A DNA stretch of 64,000 nucleotides, from NCBI GenBank assembly GCA_964019165.1, contig OZ025284.1, positions 2,945,521-3,009,520 of the forward strand, given 5' to 3'. Shown here piece after piece: positions 1 to 12,045 of the stretch. Each line of letters opens with the position of its first letter. Position 1 is the stretch's first letter. The notes under the pieces were generated by a model. That model was not told the origin of the DNA. It saw only the letters and a list, made by a program, of their open reading frames with translations, and searched no databases. Made by a program: the position numbers and the translations under genes. This DNA is from Mastigias papua. Lineage: Eukaryota > Cnidaria > Scyphozoa > Rhizostomeae > Mastigiidae.

Positions 1-282
1 AGAATCCTTCAAACCACATCCATCCCCTATCCTTCCCGTGGCCACGCCACTGAACTTCCGCTACAATTGAGAAATACCAAGAAAATTGTCATCTCAAAGA
101 TTTGTACGCTTTGTAATCTGATTGCATTGAAATCTATGGGATTTTATCTGCAAGTTAGAGTAACTTTATCCAACACTATCTTTAAATGAAAAATGAAGTG
201 ATGTGTGAATGAAGGAAATAATGGACAAATAAATATATGAATCAAAAGAATTATTTAATGAATAATTTAAAAAGTGAATGAA

Positions 283-791
283 CGAATGAATGAATGAATG
301 AATGAATGAATGAATGAATAAATGAATAATAAATGATTGAATAAATTACTTTATTAACGATCTGGTAACCTTCCTTCTTTGTAAGTTACCTTAGTGCTAA
401 TTAATGAGATAATGCAGTAATGAAAGAGTTAAATAATAATGAAACAAGGAATGATTGAATGAATTAATGAAGGAATGAGTAAGTGAATGAAAGAATAAAG
501 GAATTACTGAGTGAATGATCTGATAAATAAATGAATGAATGAATGAATGAATGAATGAATGAATGAATGAATTGATTGATTAACAGACGAACAAGCCAAT
601 GAATGAAAGATTGAATGAATGAATGAATGAATGAATGAATGAATGAATGAATGAATGAATGAATAAGCTGATTGATTAATAGATGAACTAATGAACAAAT
701 GAATGAATGACTGAATGAATGAGTGAATCAATGAGTGAATCAATGAGTGAATCAATGAGTGAATCAATGAGTGAATCAATGAGTGAATGAA
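283..791. repeat. (GAAT)n microsatellites and a 12-bp minisatellite
   Basis: Short GAAT arrays lie at about 283-320, 531-572 and 616-664, in a stretch dominated by GAAT-like words. From about 715 to 791 the unit becomes a 12-mer, GAATCAATGAGT, repeated about six times. The long Ser/His/Ile-rich minus-strand frame here is only a by-product of the repeat. Confidence 0.9.
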
Positions 792-955
792 TGATCCTGT
801 AGCCATATCTTCTTGACAAATGATTTTAGTTTTAAATCAAAGAGATAAGAGTATTAGTGAGGGAGTTAAAAATTATGTGGCGCGGGTAAAAACTTATCTT
901 GTTTGTAACTTTGAACAGAAGTGAATTATGATCAAGAACTCAGTTAAAATCAAAC

Positions 956-3900
956 CTTTGAACCAAAATGCAATTGACAGTCCATCCTGACACTTTGTTG
1001 GGTTTGCATAGCAATGATCCTTCCCAATACCTTCAATATGAAATTGGTGTGACATAGTGGTCACCAGCCCAGCATCTGGTCCCGAGTAACTTGAAGGGAT
1101 AACTTGACTTGTTTTTAGTGGGAATTCACCACGTTCGTCGGAATAGTAAACGTCATAAGTAGTACGTGTTACGTTATCTAAAGTCCATTGATTGTCAGCT
1201 ACAAAATAAGCATAAATCAAGATTAAACACTATCAATCATTATCATCACAATCATAGCCATCAAAGTTATTATCATAATCTTCTTTCTTATAACCATCGG
1301 CCTGTATCGCACCGGAGACTATAGCAAACTGCCGTATATAAGAAAAGTTTAATTTGTACTGTAAAGTTTAGCCTCATAAATAACAGGATTTTCTGTCTCT
1401 TTCCAAGAACTTTAATAAGACAAAATGAACTTATTGATATCTGCATTATTGTCTGGAAATGTTTGGTACTTTGTCAAGCTCGTTTCTCCAAATATATAGC
1501 GAAAGTGGTATCGACAATCACCAACTCAATTTTATTATTCCTAAGTTGTTTGCCATATTCCTGCGCACAACCTATTATTTTGCATGAAGAATAAATGGTG
1601 TCAACTGTAGCCACCAAACTGTTGATAGCCATGTATCTAATCATCATCATCAATATTGAAATCAATGTGTCCTATGTTATTTCTCTGCTAACAAAGTAAA
1701 CCAGTAAAGTGCAAACTATGTTAAGGCTTAGTAAAATCTGCATTTGTAGAGTTTGATATTTTATTCATGGAATGTAGTTTGAAAAGATTATCATCATCTT
1801 CACTATCATTATCACAATATTTACTATCATCAATATTAATACTGCAGGTCAAAGCGGAATCATGTTTTACGTAGATTGAATACTAAATCAGAATAAGTAA
1901 GTACCGTTGATTGTGCCCACCCCCAGTGGGAAAAGACTCAAGGTCATCGTGTCCCTAATATGAGACACACTTACAGCAGGGTAGTCTCTGCAAAATAAGT
2001 AGGATCCGCTGGGGGAAAACAGGCAGCCAGGGGAAAGCGAGCAAACGACCACTCCGCACAATTGGTGACCTGTTGTCGTTACTCCATACCCAATTTGAGT
2101 TGTTGAAGAAAGGTCCCAAACCAAAGTGACAAAGATGGCACTTGCTCTGACACAATCACGAGCCACTAATAACAATGCACGTGGCCACCCACCCACCCAC
2201 CCCACCCCGGCTTCAAAGTGGAAACTCAATGACCCAGTGTCCTTTCCTGCTGAGATCAGTGCAGTTTGACTTGTATTTGTAGTTGTTAGGTTAATAATGC
2301 GATAGACAAAAAATAATTATACGACAATAACACCGAAAATAGTAATGTTAGCAATATTTGATAGCGATGTAGATTGTAAGTCTAATGTTCAACAATAGCA
2401 TCAACAATCATCTTTATTTGTTTCATTCTCACTATCAATACCATTATCTGCATCAAAAGTAAACTGTCACTGATAATGATAAAAGTCATTATCACTATTA
2501 GAAATTACATGTACAAATATCATTGAATATTCTACTTTATATATAATCGTCTTTTCACTCATTCATACCTTCCAGATAGTCGAGTCCTCCAACCTCGAAG
2601 GAAAGTTTTTCCCCTTTTTGGTAGTTGATAGCTACGATTCGAAGTGATCTGGCTCTGAATGGATTCACTTTAAAACGACAATCTCTTCGTATCTCTACGC
2701 TGGAGCAGGTCAGTTTCTTAAATAATAATAAAGTAGTTTCACTTCAGTTTAAAAAACAGAACACAATATGCTTATTTTATGCGGATACACGCTTTTTTTT
2801 ATAAAGAACCTAGCTCAAGGCCTAGTTCTAAAAGTTCCTTATTTTCGGACCTCTTTTTATCAAATTCTAGTACTAAGAGTTCCTTAATAGTTCCTTAACT
2901 TTCACTGCACATAGAGTGCCACAAAATGGCACAGATACTAGAAAAGCATTGAAATTCTGAATTTTACCTTTAATTATGGCTAGAACTCAACCTCAAAAGC
3001 ACAAATGCGACAGGAAATAAGTTTTATATATGCAAAAGCATAATTTCAATCAAGAAGTATCATGTCTATTCCATTGATATCATCCAATATAATGTAATAT
3101 TCACTTGCATCTGAGTACAGCACTCGGAATTTGAAAATGAAAAGTTCCTTAGGGATTTTTCCTTTAGTAGTATAAGTTCTTTAAATATTTCGGCCTTGTA
3201 GATTCCTTATAAAGTGGTTCCTTATAAAAAAGCGTGTAATGCAAAAAGTAAAAGAGTGCTTTTCTGCAATTACGAATTCAGTATAGAATGGGGTGGAATA
3301 GGCGTCCAAATCTCCCTTTTCCTAAAGACTATGGTAATTTCCCCTTTCCGTCCTCTCTCTTCTACATTTGAAATTTGAAACAAACTAATTTGAAAAAATT
3401 AGTTATTGCCAAGTTAGAGATCTAATACCTTTTCTATCAGACCACAGTGCACTAAAATATAACCTTTGTTTACAACATAAAAGTCAAATAGAAGACAGTA
3501 GTCTTAATGAAATTCCTAAAAAATATTTGTGGGACTCAACTACAAGAGCAAATATGCTTAAAACATTAAACAGTCAGGCTGTGAAAGATAGCTTTAATGA
3601 TCTCACTTTAAAATTGACAGCCATTAATTCTAAACCGTCATGTATAGCTAATGTGAAGATGGTAACAGATCAAATTAAATCAGCATGTGATATTAGCGGC
3701 ATAAAGACGAGGAGCCACAGGAAACACACAACAAAATATAAAAAGCCCTGGTTTGATCTGGAATGCAAACTTCTTAAGCAAGATTTAATGCTTATAGGGA
3801 AGCAAGTTTCTAGAGAGAAACTTAATTCTAAAACTCGAAAAGAATTATCTTTGAAGAAGAAACAGTTTAAAAACTTAATCAAGAAAAAGAAATTAGAATA

Positions 3901-6900
3901 TCAACATAAGACTATAAAACAAATTGCAGCAACAAAAAACAACCCAAGGAAACACTGGAAATTACTTGACACACTAAGACGAGATCATAATGAGCAAATA
4001 AATTATGTTGAAGCAATAGACAGTAGCCAGTGGATTAAAATGTTTAAATCATTATTGCAATCTGGAAAACAGATAAGTCTCTCAAATCCTATAGAAAACT
4101 CAGAAACTGATTCTACTATGACCAACTTAATAACTTTAACTGAATTACAGAATGCTACAAAAAAATTAAAGCAAGGTAAATCGGCAGGTTTAGATCAAAT
4201 ATCAAATGAGATGATAATTTGTTGTGTTGAGACATACCCTGAGATATTTTTAAATCTGTTTAATAGTCTTTTACACTATAGGGTGTTCCCAGAAACATGG
4301 TCTCAAAGCATAATAGTCCCCATACATAAAAAAGGAGATAAGATGGTAGAAACCAACTACAGAGGGATAGCTTTACTGTCATGCATAGGAAAGTTTTTTA
4401 ATGTAATTATAAATGAGAGAATAACAAAGTTTGCAATAGCAAATCAAATAATAAAGCAAGAACAGTTTGGCTTTGTAAAAGGAAATAGAACATCTGATTG
4501 TTTAAACATATTACATTCATTAGCTGATTATTATCTGAATAATAAAAAAGCCAAACTTTACGCTGCCTTTATTGACTTTGAGAAGGCATACGACAAAGTA
4601 CCTAGAGATATACTACTTAGAAAGCTAACCAGTATGGGAATTAGAGGAAATATTTTTGATGTAATAGAAAGTATGTATCTCCACGAGAAAACGTGTATAA
4701 GAATTGGTCATAAACGAACTGACTTTTTTGATGTAAACATTGGAGTTAAACAAGGATGCATACTTAGTCCAACTTTATTTAATATATTTATTAGTGATCT
4801 TCCAGAACTTTTTAATAAGAACGACTCTGCACCAGCAACTATAGGAAATATAAAGGTAGGGTCACTTTTCTGGGCGGATGATATAGTAATTTTGTCAGAA
4901 TCAAAGAAGGGCTTGCAATACTCTCTAAACCAACTAGACAACTACTGCTTACAAAACGAAATGAAAGTAAATGTTGCTAAAACTAAATGTATGATATTCA
5001 ATAAAAGTGGCAGAATACTAGATACAAACAAGTTTTATTATCAGAACGAAGAACTAGAAGTTGTTAAACGCTTTAACTATTTAGGATTTCTATTAACATC
5101 GTCCTTCTCTATTAAAAATCTTCTTGATGACCTGTATAGAAGAGGATTGAAGGCATACTTCAAACTCAGAAACTGTTTAGGAGTGAATTTTAGAAACTAT
5201 GCTAAATTATCGCTCGATTTATTTGATGCTTTAGTAAAACCTATACTAATATATGGAATAGAACTCTGGGGATGTTTAAAGCAGGGATTTAATGATAAGA
5301 ATCCAATCGAAAAATTGAATATTAAATTATGTAAGCATATTTTAGGGGTAACGAAGCGTACTTCCAATGTTGGTTGCCGATGCGAATTAGGGCGGAAGCA
5401 ATTACACATATCAGGCTTTAAAGTAACCATTGATAATTGGCTTCGCATAATTAATGACCCAATAAATGTTATTCTTAAAACGATTTATACGGAAGATATA
5501 ACGAATAGGCTCTCTTGGACGCAAAGTTTGAAAGATATCATTGTAAAACATGGTTTAGGCGATATATGGGCAAATTCCCATAACAATACAATTAACGAAC
5601 ATCCACCTCGTAGACAATTAATAAACTACGTATATCAACGTATTACTGATATTAGTGTACAGAATACTATGTCAAGTTTAAGAAATCAACCGAAAATGCG
5701 GACTTACTTGTTGTTTAAGAAGGATTTTGGAATGGAAACATATATTACAAAAATAAGCAACTTGACTATACGGAAAACAATAAGTAAATTTCGACTATCG
5801 GATCATAAACTTAAAATAGAAACTCAGAGATACCAGAGACCAAAACCAAGTCCAGATCAACGAATTTGTACCACATGCGGAGAAAAAGAGGACGAACTGC
5901 ATTGTATTATGAGATGCAAATTAAATAAACTTGAGAGAGAAAAAACTTTTGCATATATATCACTACATAACAAATGTTTTAATGGTCTCGATGAGACGGC
6001 AAAGTTCATTTTTCTGCTACAAAATGACCAAATTTGCGATCAACATATATTTCAGTTTATAACCAAGTGCCTAAAAAATAGCTATTCGCAGAATGAAAAA
6101 CGTGATCTTTAATACCTTAATAACTTAGATCGCAGTTAATCATAGAAGAGTAGATCTAGAGCATTTTGTTTTATTTTATTTTATTTTATTTATTTTATTT
6201 ATTTTTTTTTTTTTTTATTTATTTTTGTGTTCGTTTGCTTGGTTGGTCAGTATTTATTTGTTATACTCATTCTTGTTTGTTAGACAATTTTAGCTCTAAC
6301 CATGTTACGTTTACATTTTGTTATTCTTCAATAGCTGTTGTTACCTATGCGATGTAAATTGTACGTAGGCTATTGTTAGAAATAAAAATCTGAAATCTGA
6401 AAATCTGAATCTTCTACATCTGTGTGTTACACCCCCGTAATTATAACAATGATGTTTCGCCCCTCTTCAAGGTTCAACGTAAGCGATATTAGGTTCAACC
6501 AAGGCCCAACCAAGGCAACAATGGTTGAACCCAGGTTGAACCCAAGGCACTAGAGCCCAAGCTGAGTTCAACCCAGATTTTGAATTGTAGTGTAAACAGG
6601 GTTTCTGTAGTTACCTGAACAAATATTGGCGTGGTAGTATCACCATAAACAACACTTTTCCCGTCCACATTTCTGTAACTCAATGCAAAAGTTCGATCCC
6701 CGTTTGTATTGTCTATCTTCACACCGACCAACAAGTATCGCACCATTTTCATACGTATGAAATCGATTTGGAAGAATACAGGAGACGATTGCAATATCGA
6801 TTTTGGAAACGTGTGAACAGAGCCAATGCTTGTGAAATAGCCACTGTAGGAATTGACGTAGGTATTTAAAACTGACCATCCACCATTCCATAACCTGCGC

Positions 6901-9900
6901 GCATTTTGTGCTTGCAAATCTTCATCTGGCACCACAAATTGGTTGTTGCCAATGAGGCCACTAGCCATGCCAAGAGGCTGCGCCGATTGAAAACCTGCAA
7001 AATGCTCAAAATCAGATTTAACTTGCACAATTGCGACTTATGACCTGAAGTATGCTATCTCATACATGGTTATCAAGAGAAAGCAATTATCCATAATATA
7101 TTATATGCTATCACACTTCTGTTACCTGGAAACCTGCGACTGCATGGTTTATTAGAGTTACAGAAGAATTCTTCGCCTGATTTCCGACAGGTCGCATAAG
7201 AGTGACTGTCTGGAATACTGCAGCACTTTCCTTCATAAGTGATTGACAAGCATAGATCTGCAAAAAAGAATCAGTAGAGCGTGAAAAAATGTAAGGGTTT
7301 CATAATGGGGACTTGACTTATGAATCATAAGTAATGATTGAATATGCCTTTTACGTGAAAAAAACAAACCAATGACTCTTCAAAACGACCAAAAGTTTAA
7401 ATGGCAGACAATCAGCAGTCTTCCAAAAAGCGTCTCGAAATTTTATTACTTACTAGATATTGTTGAATGAATCCCAAGTATTGAACTCATATACGCTAAA
7501 AACATCGCCAGGTCTAAGTGGCCTAACTCCTACTGTCTACATATATTTTGAACAATGCTTCTTCAGCCTAACCTAATAAGGAAAGACCATTTAACAAATG
7601 GGTCTCACCTTTCAAAGGTGGGGGAACCTGTCAAGCAGGACATTTATAACATACTAATGGGGAAAAGTCCCCAGCAAGCCCAATGTTTTTCCCTGTAATG
7701 GTCTGCAAAATCAAACAACTTCCCCAATTGTTAGGGTCTAATTAGAATCAGAAACTTTTTCACGGAGAGAGGGTACTCTTTAGGGTTGTTCTAGCAAAAT
7801 GTAAAAACAAAGTTTGATGTTATCATTTTGAGCATGGAGAAGTGTGTTAGTTACTTTCTACCGTCTTATCTACGTAGCTTGTTCACAAAGTTTTCCCCTA
7901 TCGTTGTGGTCCTTTTGAGAAATCTTCCAACAAGTTGAAATTCCTTACACAATGCTATGCTTTCAAGACAATGAATTTCTTGGAAAGATTGGTTAACAAG
8001 GCAAACATTGTGGAGGATATATTGCTCTAAAAAGCTGCGACATCATTCCTTGCATTTCTGAAGGAGCTTGTCGAAGTAGGGATGTTGGGTTTGACATACC
8101 CATTTTTTGCAGAACTGTCGGTGATCCTTTGGCTCGTCGGCAAAAGTTGCCATGCCGTGCTTGGTGTGTCAGTGATTATTGTGCTTTGTCAATAATTATG
8201 TGTCTTGTCCAAACCTGTCACAAAAATTTTTGCTACATCCTTTACTTAAGATTCCTTCAGCACACCGCTGTATTTCTAGAATTTCATGACTTGAAAAGAA
8301 GACTAGAGGTCTTGTAGTGCCACCAGTTGCTTGTTATTCAACTTTTCAGGATCATCTGCTGGGCGAACTTTGTATATTTTGGTCTTATCATTAGGGAGAA
8401 AGGTACTTTGGTAATTTCAAAAAAGCTGAATACGAAGTCTTAAATTTTATCTCTTATTTCTAGTCCCTAATGAGGGTTAATCGAATGCATGGTAAACCCA
8501 TTTACTAGAATTATTCCTTTGTTGTCCTATCAATGGGGTGAAATATTACTTATTCATCTGTAGTGTAGTGCTAAAGCATTGGTAAAGGGGCTCAAAACAA
8601 ATTATATGTTTAGAATATTCTCACGAGACAATGCTTTTTGGAATACATAAAATTAACCCAATTCATTTCTCAATATTTCTGATATTATGCTTAACTGTAC
8701 TGAATTTGCAATTGATTTTCGTAATAGTTGAGGCACACCTAAAATTGAAAATCTTGACAAAAAAGAGAAGGCCAATGACAATAAAACAATTGGGAGTCAA
8801 AGGGGGCTACGCCCATAAAGCTCCCACGAATTTAACAAAGGGGGCGCATCCCCTGAGCACCTGGGCTTCAGCCCGGCTATCTATCAGATAACTGATACTT
8901 ACAAGCAATCTACATCACTTACGTAATTAAAACATGCTTCATGAAATATGCATAATGGAGTCAATTGAGTATTGCTTTGAAAACTCTTCTCCTCTTTATC
9001 TTGTACCAAAATTGCAACAAATAAATGCTAGCCCAATTGCTTTGATCAGAAAAGGATGTGCCCAATTCGGGGGTGAACTGGCCGGTCGGGCCATTCTGGT
9101 GGATGTCCCAAGCGACAGCTATCCCAAGAGAAAATATGTTAGGTTTTGAATGCAAACTTGATAGAGTTGATATAAAATCTGTGAAGTCATTAGAGAGTTG
9201 CAATTTGTTGATATTTTTGCCTATTAATAAACGTTTTCCACAATTTGTAGGCCGGTTTGGTCAAATTTTCCTCGACCGAAAAATGTCGCCAGTCCGCCCA
9301 TGCCGTAACAAAATGAGTAGCAAATAGCAGTCAGGCTCACTACAGGCAACTTAGATATCAATATTAATGTACAAAGCAATGAACACTGTGCTACTGCAGA
9401 GCATATTACCAGAGAACCAAACCTATGGGGTTGCTTGCGGATTTTCCGATTTTGGACATTTCTCAAAATGATAGTCATATGGCATTTACTCACTGAACAA
9501 GCTCACGTGCATATTTTAATTCCGCAGTACTTTCAATAGACAAGAAATAAATAAAGGAATCATAAATCAATGCCATAGTTTTCTCGTGAAAAGTTCCAGT
9601 GGAATGATACCGGCTGTGGTTACTGGTCGACGGACGAGAGAATAGGAGAGGAAACAGCATAGACAATTTCTATGTTCATGCAAACTTACGGGCCGCAAGA
9701 AGTTTAGTTAAAAGTACTAGAGACTATTTTATACTTAATAAATATTTGAAAATAAAGGATAAAAAGTAAAATTCCATATTAGTGTGTTTTTATTGTTATT
9801 TTTAGTGAGCTGAGCATTGCAAAATTTGCGCTTTCAACGACCCCATGGGCCTGATTCCGGTAGCAAGATCATGAGTCAGCTGATGGGGGTCTTGCCTTCG

Positions 9901-11049
9901 GGGCAATAGGGCAACTATGACTTCTGTAGCCCCTCATGGTATTATATAGGTTATGAAATAGCGTCCGCAGTATACAGCACATTCAGGCATCAGCAAAGGG
10001 GAAAACAATCAATAGAATTTAATATCATTCTAAGAGCACTAAAACCGCAGTACAGGTACCCAATATGCAGACAATTCCGATTTTCTATTTGACACAATAA
10101 ATACACTGATAACAGCTATGTGTTCATCTATTTTTAATAGCTTTCAAGCTCTTCTTCAACTTAACAATCTAATGGCAATAGGATGATAGATTTTGACTAT
10201 GACGTATTACGGTATACATGTTTTGCATACAAAAGTGGTTTATAAAAAGTAGTACTCGGTTGTTCAGACAGTTAGGAAAGTTCAGTACTGGATTTCTGAG
10301 GGATGAGAACCTAAAAGAGATTTTGACTAGTACTCAAGCAACCTACCTTCTTCTTCTCGCAGACAAATTCTGATGAAGTTGCTTATCATTCGCTACTTTA
10401 TTTCAAAACAAACCTGGTCGAACATATCAGAGACACTGCATGTGACATTCCTGATGTATCATAATTAGGAAGAGATAACCGATCTGTATCACATGGCCAC
10501 TAATGCCTTTCAAAGCTTGCACCCAAGTAAATGCAAGTTTGTTGCTCAACAGATGGGTCGGTTACTACAGCTGGGTGTCGGTGTGTCACATCCCCCCCCC
10601 CACCACTCCGAAAAATTTTGTCGGCAAATAGCCAAACGTTACCATTTCTGTTGGCAAATTGCTTTGCTTTTTTGTATTCTAGCAACGGAATAGACAGCTC
10701 GTGAATTTGTACACTTACGAAATCACACTATTTGCTGACAAATTGAACACATGATGATAAACAAAGTAAACATCATTCTTCAGTCATAGGAACCACTAGA
10801 CCTCGCCCATTTCGTTAGCAAATTGTAGTTCTACAACCTCCAAAGAACATTTCTGGTAACGGCCCTGTCAGCACCGTATAATAAAGACGTGTAAATACAA
10901 ATTCTCTTCCTCCAGAGCAAAGTGTTTAAAACGAAATGTAACAAGTTTGATATTACTCAGATCATATAGTCAGGCTTACCCCTTGCATCCACGTGAAAAT
11001 CCGTCGAGAGCAAGACCTTTATTGCTATTAGGGCAATTGACAGGAACAT
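956..11049 (-). CDS. Secreted discoidin (F5/8 type C) / LamG-like protein, 3' end outside window
   Basis: Six coding exons, all phase-compatible: 11049-10980, 7257-7126, 6994-6615, 2716-2569, 2165-1905, 1198-956, about 411 residues before the gene leaves the window. Residues 1-22 form a signal peptide (MFLSIALIAIKVLLS, then a polar stretch ending near DA). Exon 2 (residues 24-67) has six cysteines. Exons 3-4 (about 70-243) look like one F5/8C domain: it opens with QPLGMASGLI and closes with PFRARSLRIVAINY. Exon 5 I do not recognise. Exon 6 ends with CQDGLSIAFWFKG, typical of the start of a concanavalin/LamG-like fold. Four of the five introns are phase 1, as in shuffled extracellular modules; the one inside the F5/8C domain is phase 0. 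The protein is probably secreted or the ectodomain of a membrane protein in adhesion or recognition. Splice sites are read by eye. The exon 4 acceptor (ttaag) is the least certain. The 3.9-kb intron 3 holds a MITE and an antisense LINE. Confidence 0.72.
2788..3236. mobile_element. MITE, TA target site, CACGC-type terminal inverted repeats
   Basis: The left end CACGCTTTTTTTTATAA and right end TTATAAAAAAGCGTG are inverted copies, each directly flanked by TA. The inside is noncoding and rich in AGTTCCTTA-like words. It sits in intron 3 of the discoidin gene. A related copy in opposite internal orientation is at 25830-26258. The ends match a Tc1/mariner-like TA-duplicating non-autonomous element, but the autonomous parent is not here. 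Confidence 0.8.
3368..6409 (+). mobile_element. 5'-truncated non-LTR retrotransposon (LINE) with 10-bp target-site duplication
   Basis: TCTTCTACAT occurs at 3358-3367 and again at 6410-6419, directly bounding the element, so this is a clean insertion. The body starts within the end of the endonuclease domain and runs through a complete reverse-transcriptase region. A T-rich 3' UTR follows (TTTTA runs at 6168-6225). The end is a short TCTGAAA-type repeat near 6389-6409. It lies antisense in intron 3 of the discoidin gene. Confidence 0.92.
3389..6112 (+). CDS. LINE reverse transcriptase, N-terminally truncated but otherwise open
   Basis: The frame is open from 3389 to the TAA at 6110. No ATG marks a true start because the 5' part was lost on insertion. 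The first residues contain SDHSAL, the last motif of APE-type LINE endonucleases. Reverse-transcriptase blocks follow in order: PIHKKGD and NYRGIALLS, FGFVKGNRTSDC, AAFIDFEKAYDKVP, GVKQGCILSPTLFN, then FWADDIVIL with the catalytic Asp pair near residue 451 counted from 3527. The C-terminus carries a CTTCG/H/C knuckle typical of cnidarian and echinoderm LINEs. About 900 codons without a stop or frameshift suggest a fairly recent insertion. I cannot assign the clade securely. Confidence 0.9.
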   Translation, partial: FEKISYCQVRDLIPFLSDHSALKYNLCLQHKSQIEDSSLNEIPKKYLWDSTTRANMLKTLNSQAVKDSFNDLTLKLTAINSKPSCIANVKMVTDQIKSACDISGIKTRSHRKHTTKYKKPWFDLECKLLKQDLMLIGKQVSREKLNSKTRKELSLKKKQFKNLIKKKKLEYQHKTIKQIAATKNNPRKHWKLLDTLRRDHNEQINYVEAIDSSQWIKMFKSLLQSGKQISLSNPIENSETDSTMTNLITLTELQNATKKLKQGKSAGLDQISNEMIICCVETYPEIFLNLFNSLLHYRVFPETWSQSIIVPIHKKGDKMVETNYRGIALLSCIGKFFNVIINERITKFAIANQIIKQEQFGFVKGNRTSDCLNILHSLADYYLNNKKAKLYAAFIDFEKAYDKVPRDILLRKLTSMGIRGNIFDVIESMYLHEKTCIRIGHKRTDFFDVNIGVKQGCILSPTLFNIFISDLPELFNKNDSAPATIGNIKVGSLFWADDIVILSESKKGLQYSLNQLDNYCLQNEMKVNVAKTKCMIFNKSGRILDTNKFYYQNEELEVVKRFNYLGFLLTSSFSIKNLLDDLYRRGLKAYFKLRNCLGVNFRNYAKLSLDLFDALVKPILIYGIELWGCLKQGFNDKNPIEKLNIKLCKHILGVTKRTSNVGCRCELGRKQLHISGFKVTIDNWLRIINDPINVILKTIYTEDITNRLSWTQSLKDIIVKHGLGDIWANSHNNTINEHPPRRQLINYVYQRITDISVQNTMSSLRNQPKMRTYLLFKKDFGMETYITKISNLTIRKTISKFRLSDHKLKIETQRYQRPKPSPDQRICTTCGEKEDELHCIMRCKLNKLEREKTFAYISLHNKCFNGLDETAKFIFLLQNDQICDQHIFQFITKCLKNSYSQNEKRDL
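7300..10970. other. Long intron 1 of discoidin gene, no coding exon recognised
   Basis: This stretch lies between exons 2 and 1 of the minus-strand gene. I see only short frames without family resemblance. It includes a G/C-rich oddity near 8800-8880 (ggggctacgccc and cagcccgg words), a poly-C run at 10591-10601, and the left half of a TA-type MITE beginning at 10217 that resembles those in P450 intron 4. Confidence 0.5.
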
Positions 11050-11304
11050 TGTACACACAGCTGAAAATAAGAAATGACAAAGGGACGATATAACGTTTTC
11101 AACTTTATAGCGACTCTATCCGAGATTATTTCCTTTTGAAGATCGAAGGTGGATAAATGTCTCCAATTATGCATATCTACAATCACTTCCAAAAGCCTTG
11201 GAGCACTTACATTACCCTTGATCCATAGAGCAAACTCCCCTCTCCTCCCTCAGAACAATGTTGAATTAATCAGGGACTACTCGCAGCAGACAAGTTAATT
11301 TGCT

Positions 11305-11510
11305 CTCAAATAGCACTCTAGCACCTAAGCTTTTACCTCAACATTGTTTTAAGGGGGGAGGGGATCAGTAGCTGTCAAATTTGACCGGAAATTCACTATT
11401 GTCAAATAAACTTCATTGTTCAATAGGTGTTCCAAGGACTTTTGGCAATGATTGTAGGTAATGGTTCTTTGAAATATCGCAATCCACCTTTCTCATAGCG
11501 ATAAATGTGT
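11305..11510. repeat. Interspersed repeat copy A (partner at 47640-47860)
   Basis: It shares an ordered set of words with 47640-47860: CTCAAATAGCAC, then ATTGTCAAATAAACT, then TAGGTG with a following AAGGA/AAGAA-TTTT, then TGATTGT. Both copies are diverged and noncoding. I could not find clear terminal repeats. Confidence 0.6.
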
Positions 11511-11865
11511 TTTTGTAAGGAGGTACTTCAAAAGGAGCCTCCATGTAGAAGGCCATAAAGTTAAAGAACTTGTAACGCTAAGGTCAAACTCCCTCAGAAA
11601 CTTTTTAGCTTCGAATACTGTTATCACTCAAGACAGTTGCAAATTAAGTTGTCAAATTCACCTGGATTGAGTGTTGTCCTCCTATGAAGTGCTACATAGA
11701 GTAGCTTCCCTACTATAACTCTTAACACTTAACGATATGTATGGCACTAGATATTTAGTTGCAATTAAAGAACATTTAGTACTAAAATATAACCAGAAGA
11801 GTTTCAAAATAAAGAAATTTAAGAACTTGACCTTGAGCCAAGCTTGTTACTGAAAATGAGGTGCA
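11505..11865. mobile_element. Decayed TA-type MITE (possible)
   Basis: The words gtaaggaggtacttc, agaacttgtaacg, tttagtactaaaatataacc and ccttgagccaagcttgtta follow the internal order of the MITE at 25830-26258. The ends are too eroded to fix the boundaries. Confidence 0.4.
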
Positions 11866-11938
11866 GTGCAAGTCCCACCAACAGAAAACAAACTCAAGGG
11901 AATTTTTGGATTTTAAAAATGCAAGCTATTGGTGTGCC

Positions 11939-12045
11939 GTATTTCTGGTATGGCTTCAATAATGAGGAGATGCTAATTCAAAAGGCATATAAATTTTAGA
12001 TAGGAAAGCATAATTTCGAATTTGATATTCTCTTAGGTAATCTTA
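11939..12045 (+). pseudogene. Relic of cytochrome P450 exon 1
   Basis: The stretch aligns with the last part of exon 1 of both downstream P450 genes. It reads PYFW-GFNNEEML, then a TAG stop, then FEFDILLG directly before a kept gtaat donor. The N-terminal anchor part is missing, and no exon 2-6 remnant is visible between here and 17.5 kb. It is therefore a third, dead member of the local P450 cluster, older than the 17-42 kb duplication. Confidence 0.85.

Noticed and set aside
504..806. 100-residue Ser/His/Ile-rich minus-strand frame
   Set aside because: Translation of GAAT repeats; no non-repeat coding sequence.
1955..2155. Alternative minus-strand frame within discoidin exon 5
   Set aside because: The other frame joins both neighbouring exons in correct phase; this one does not.
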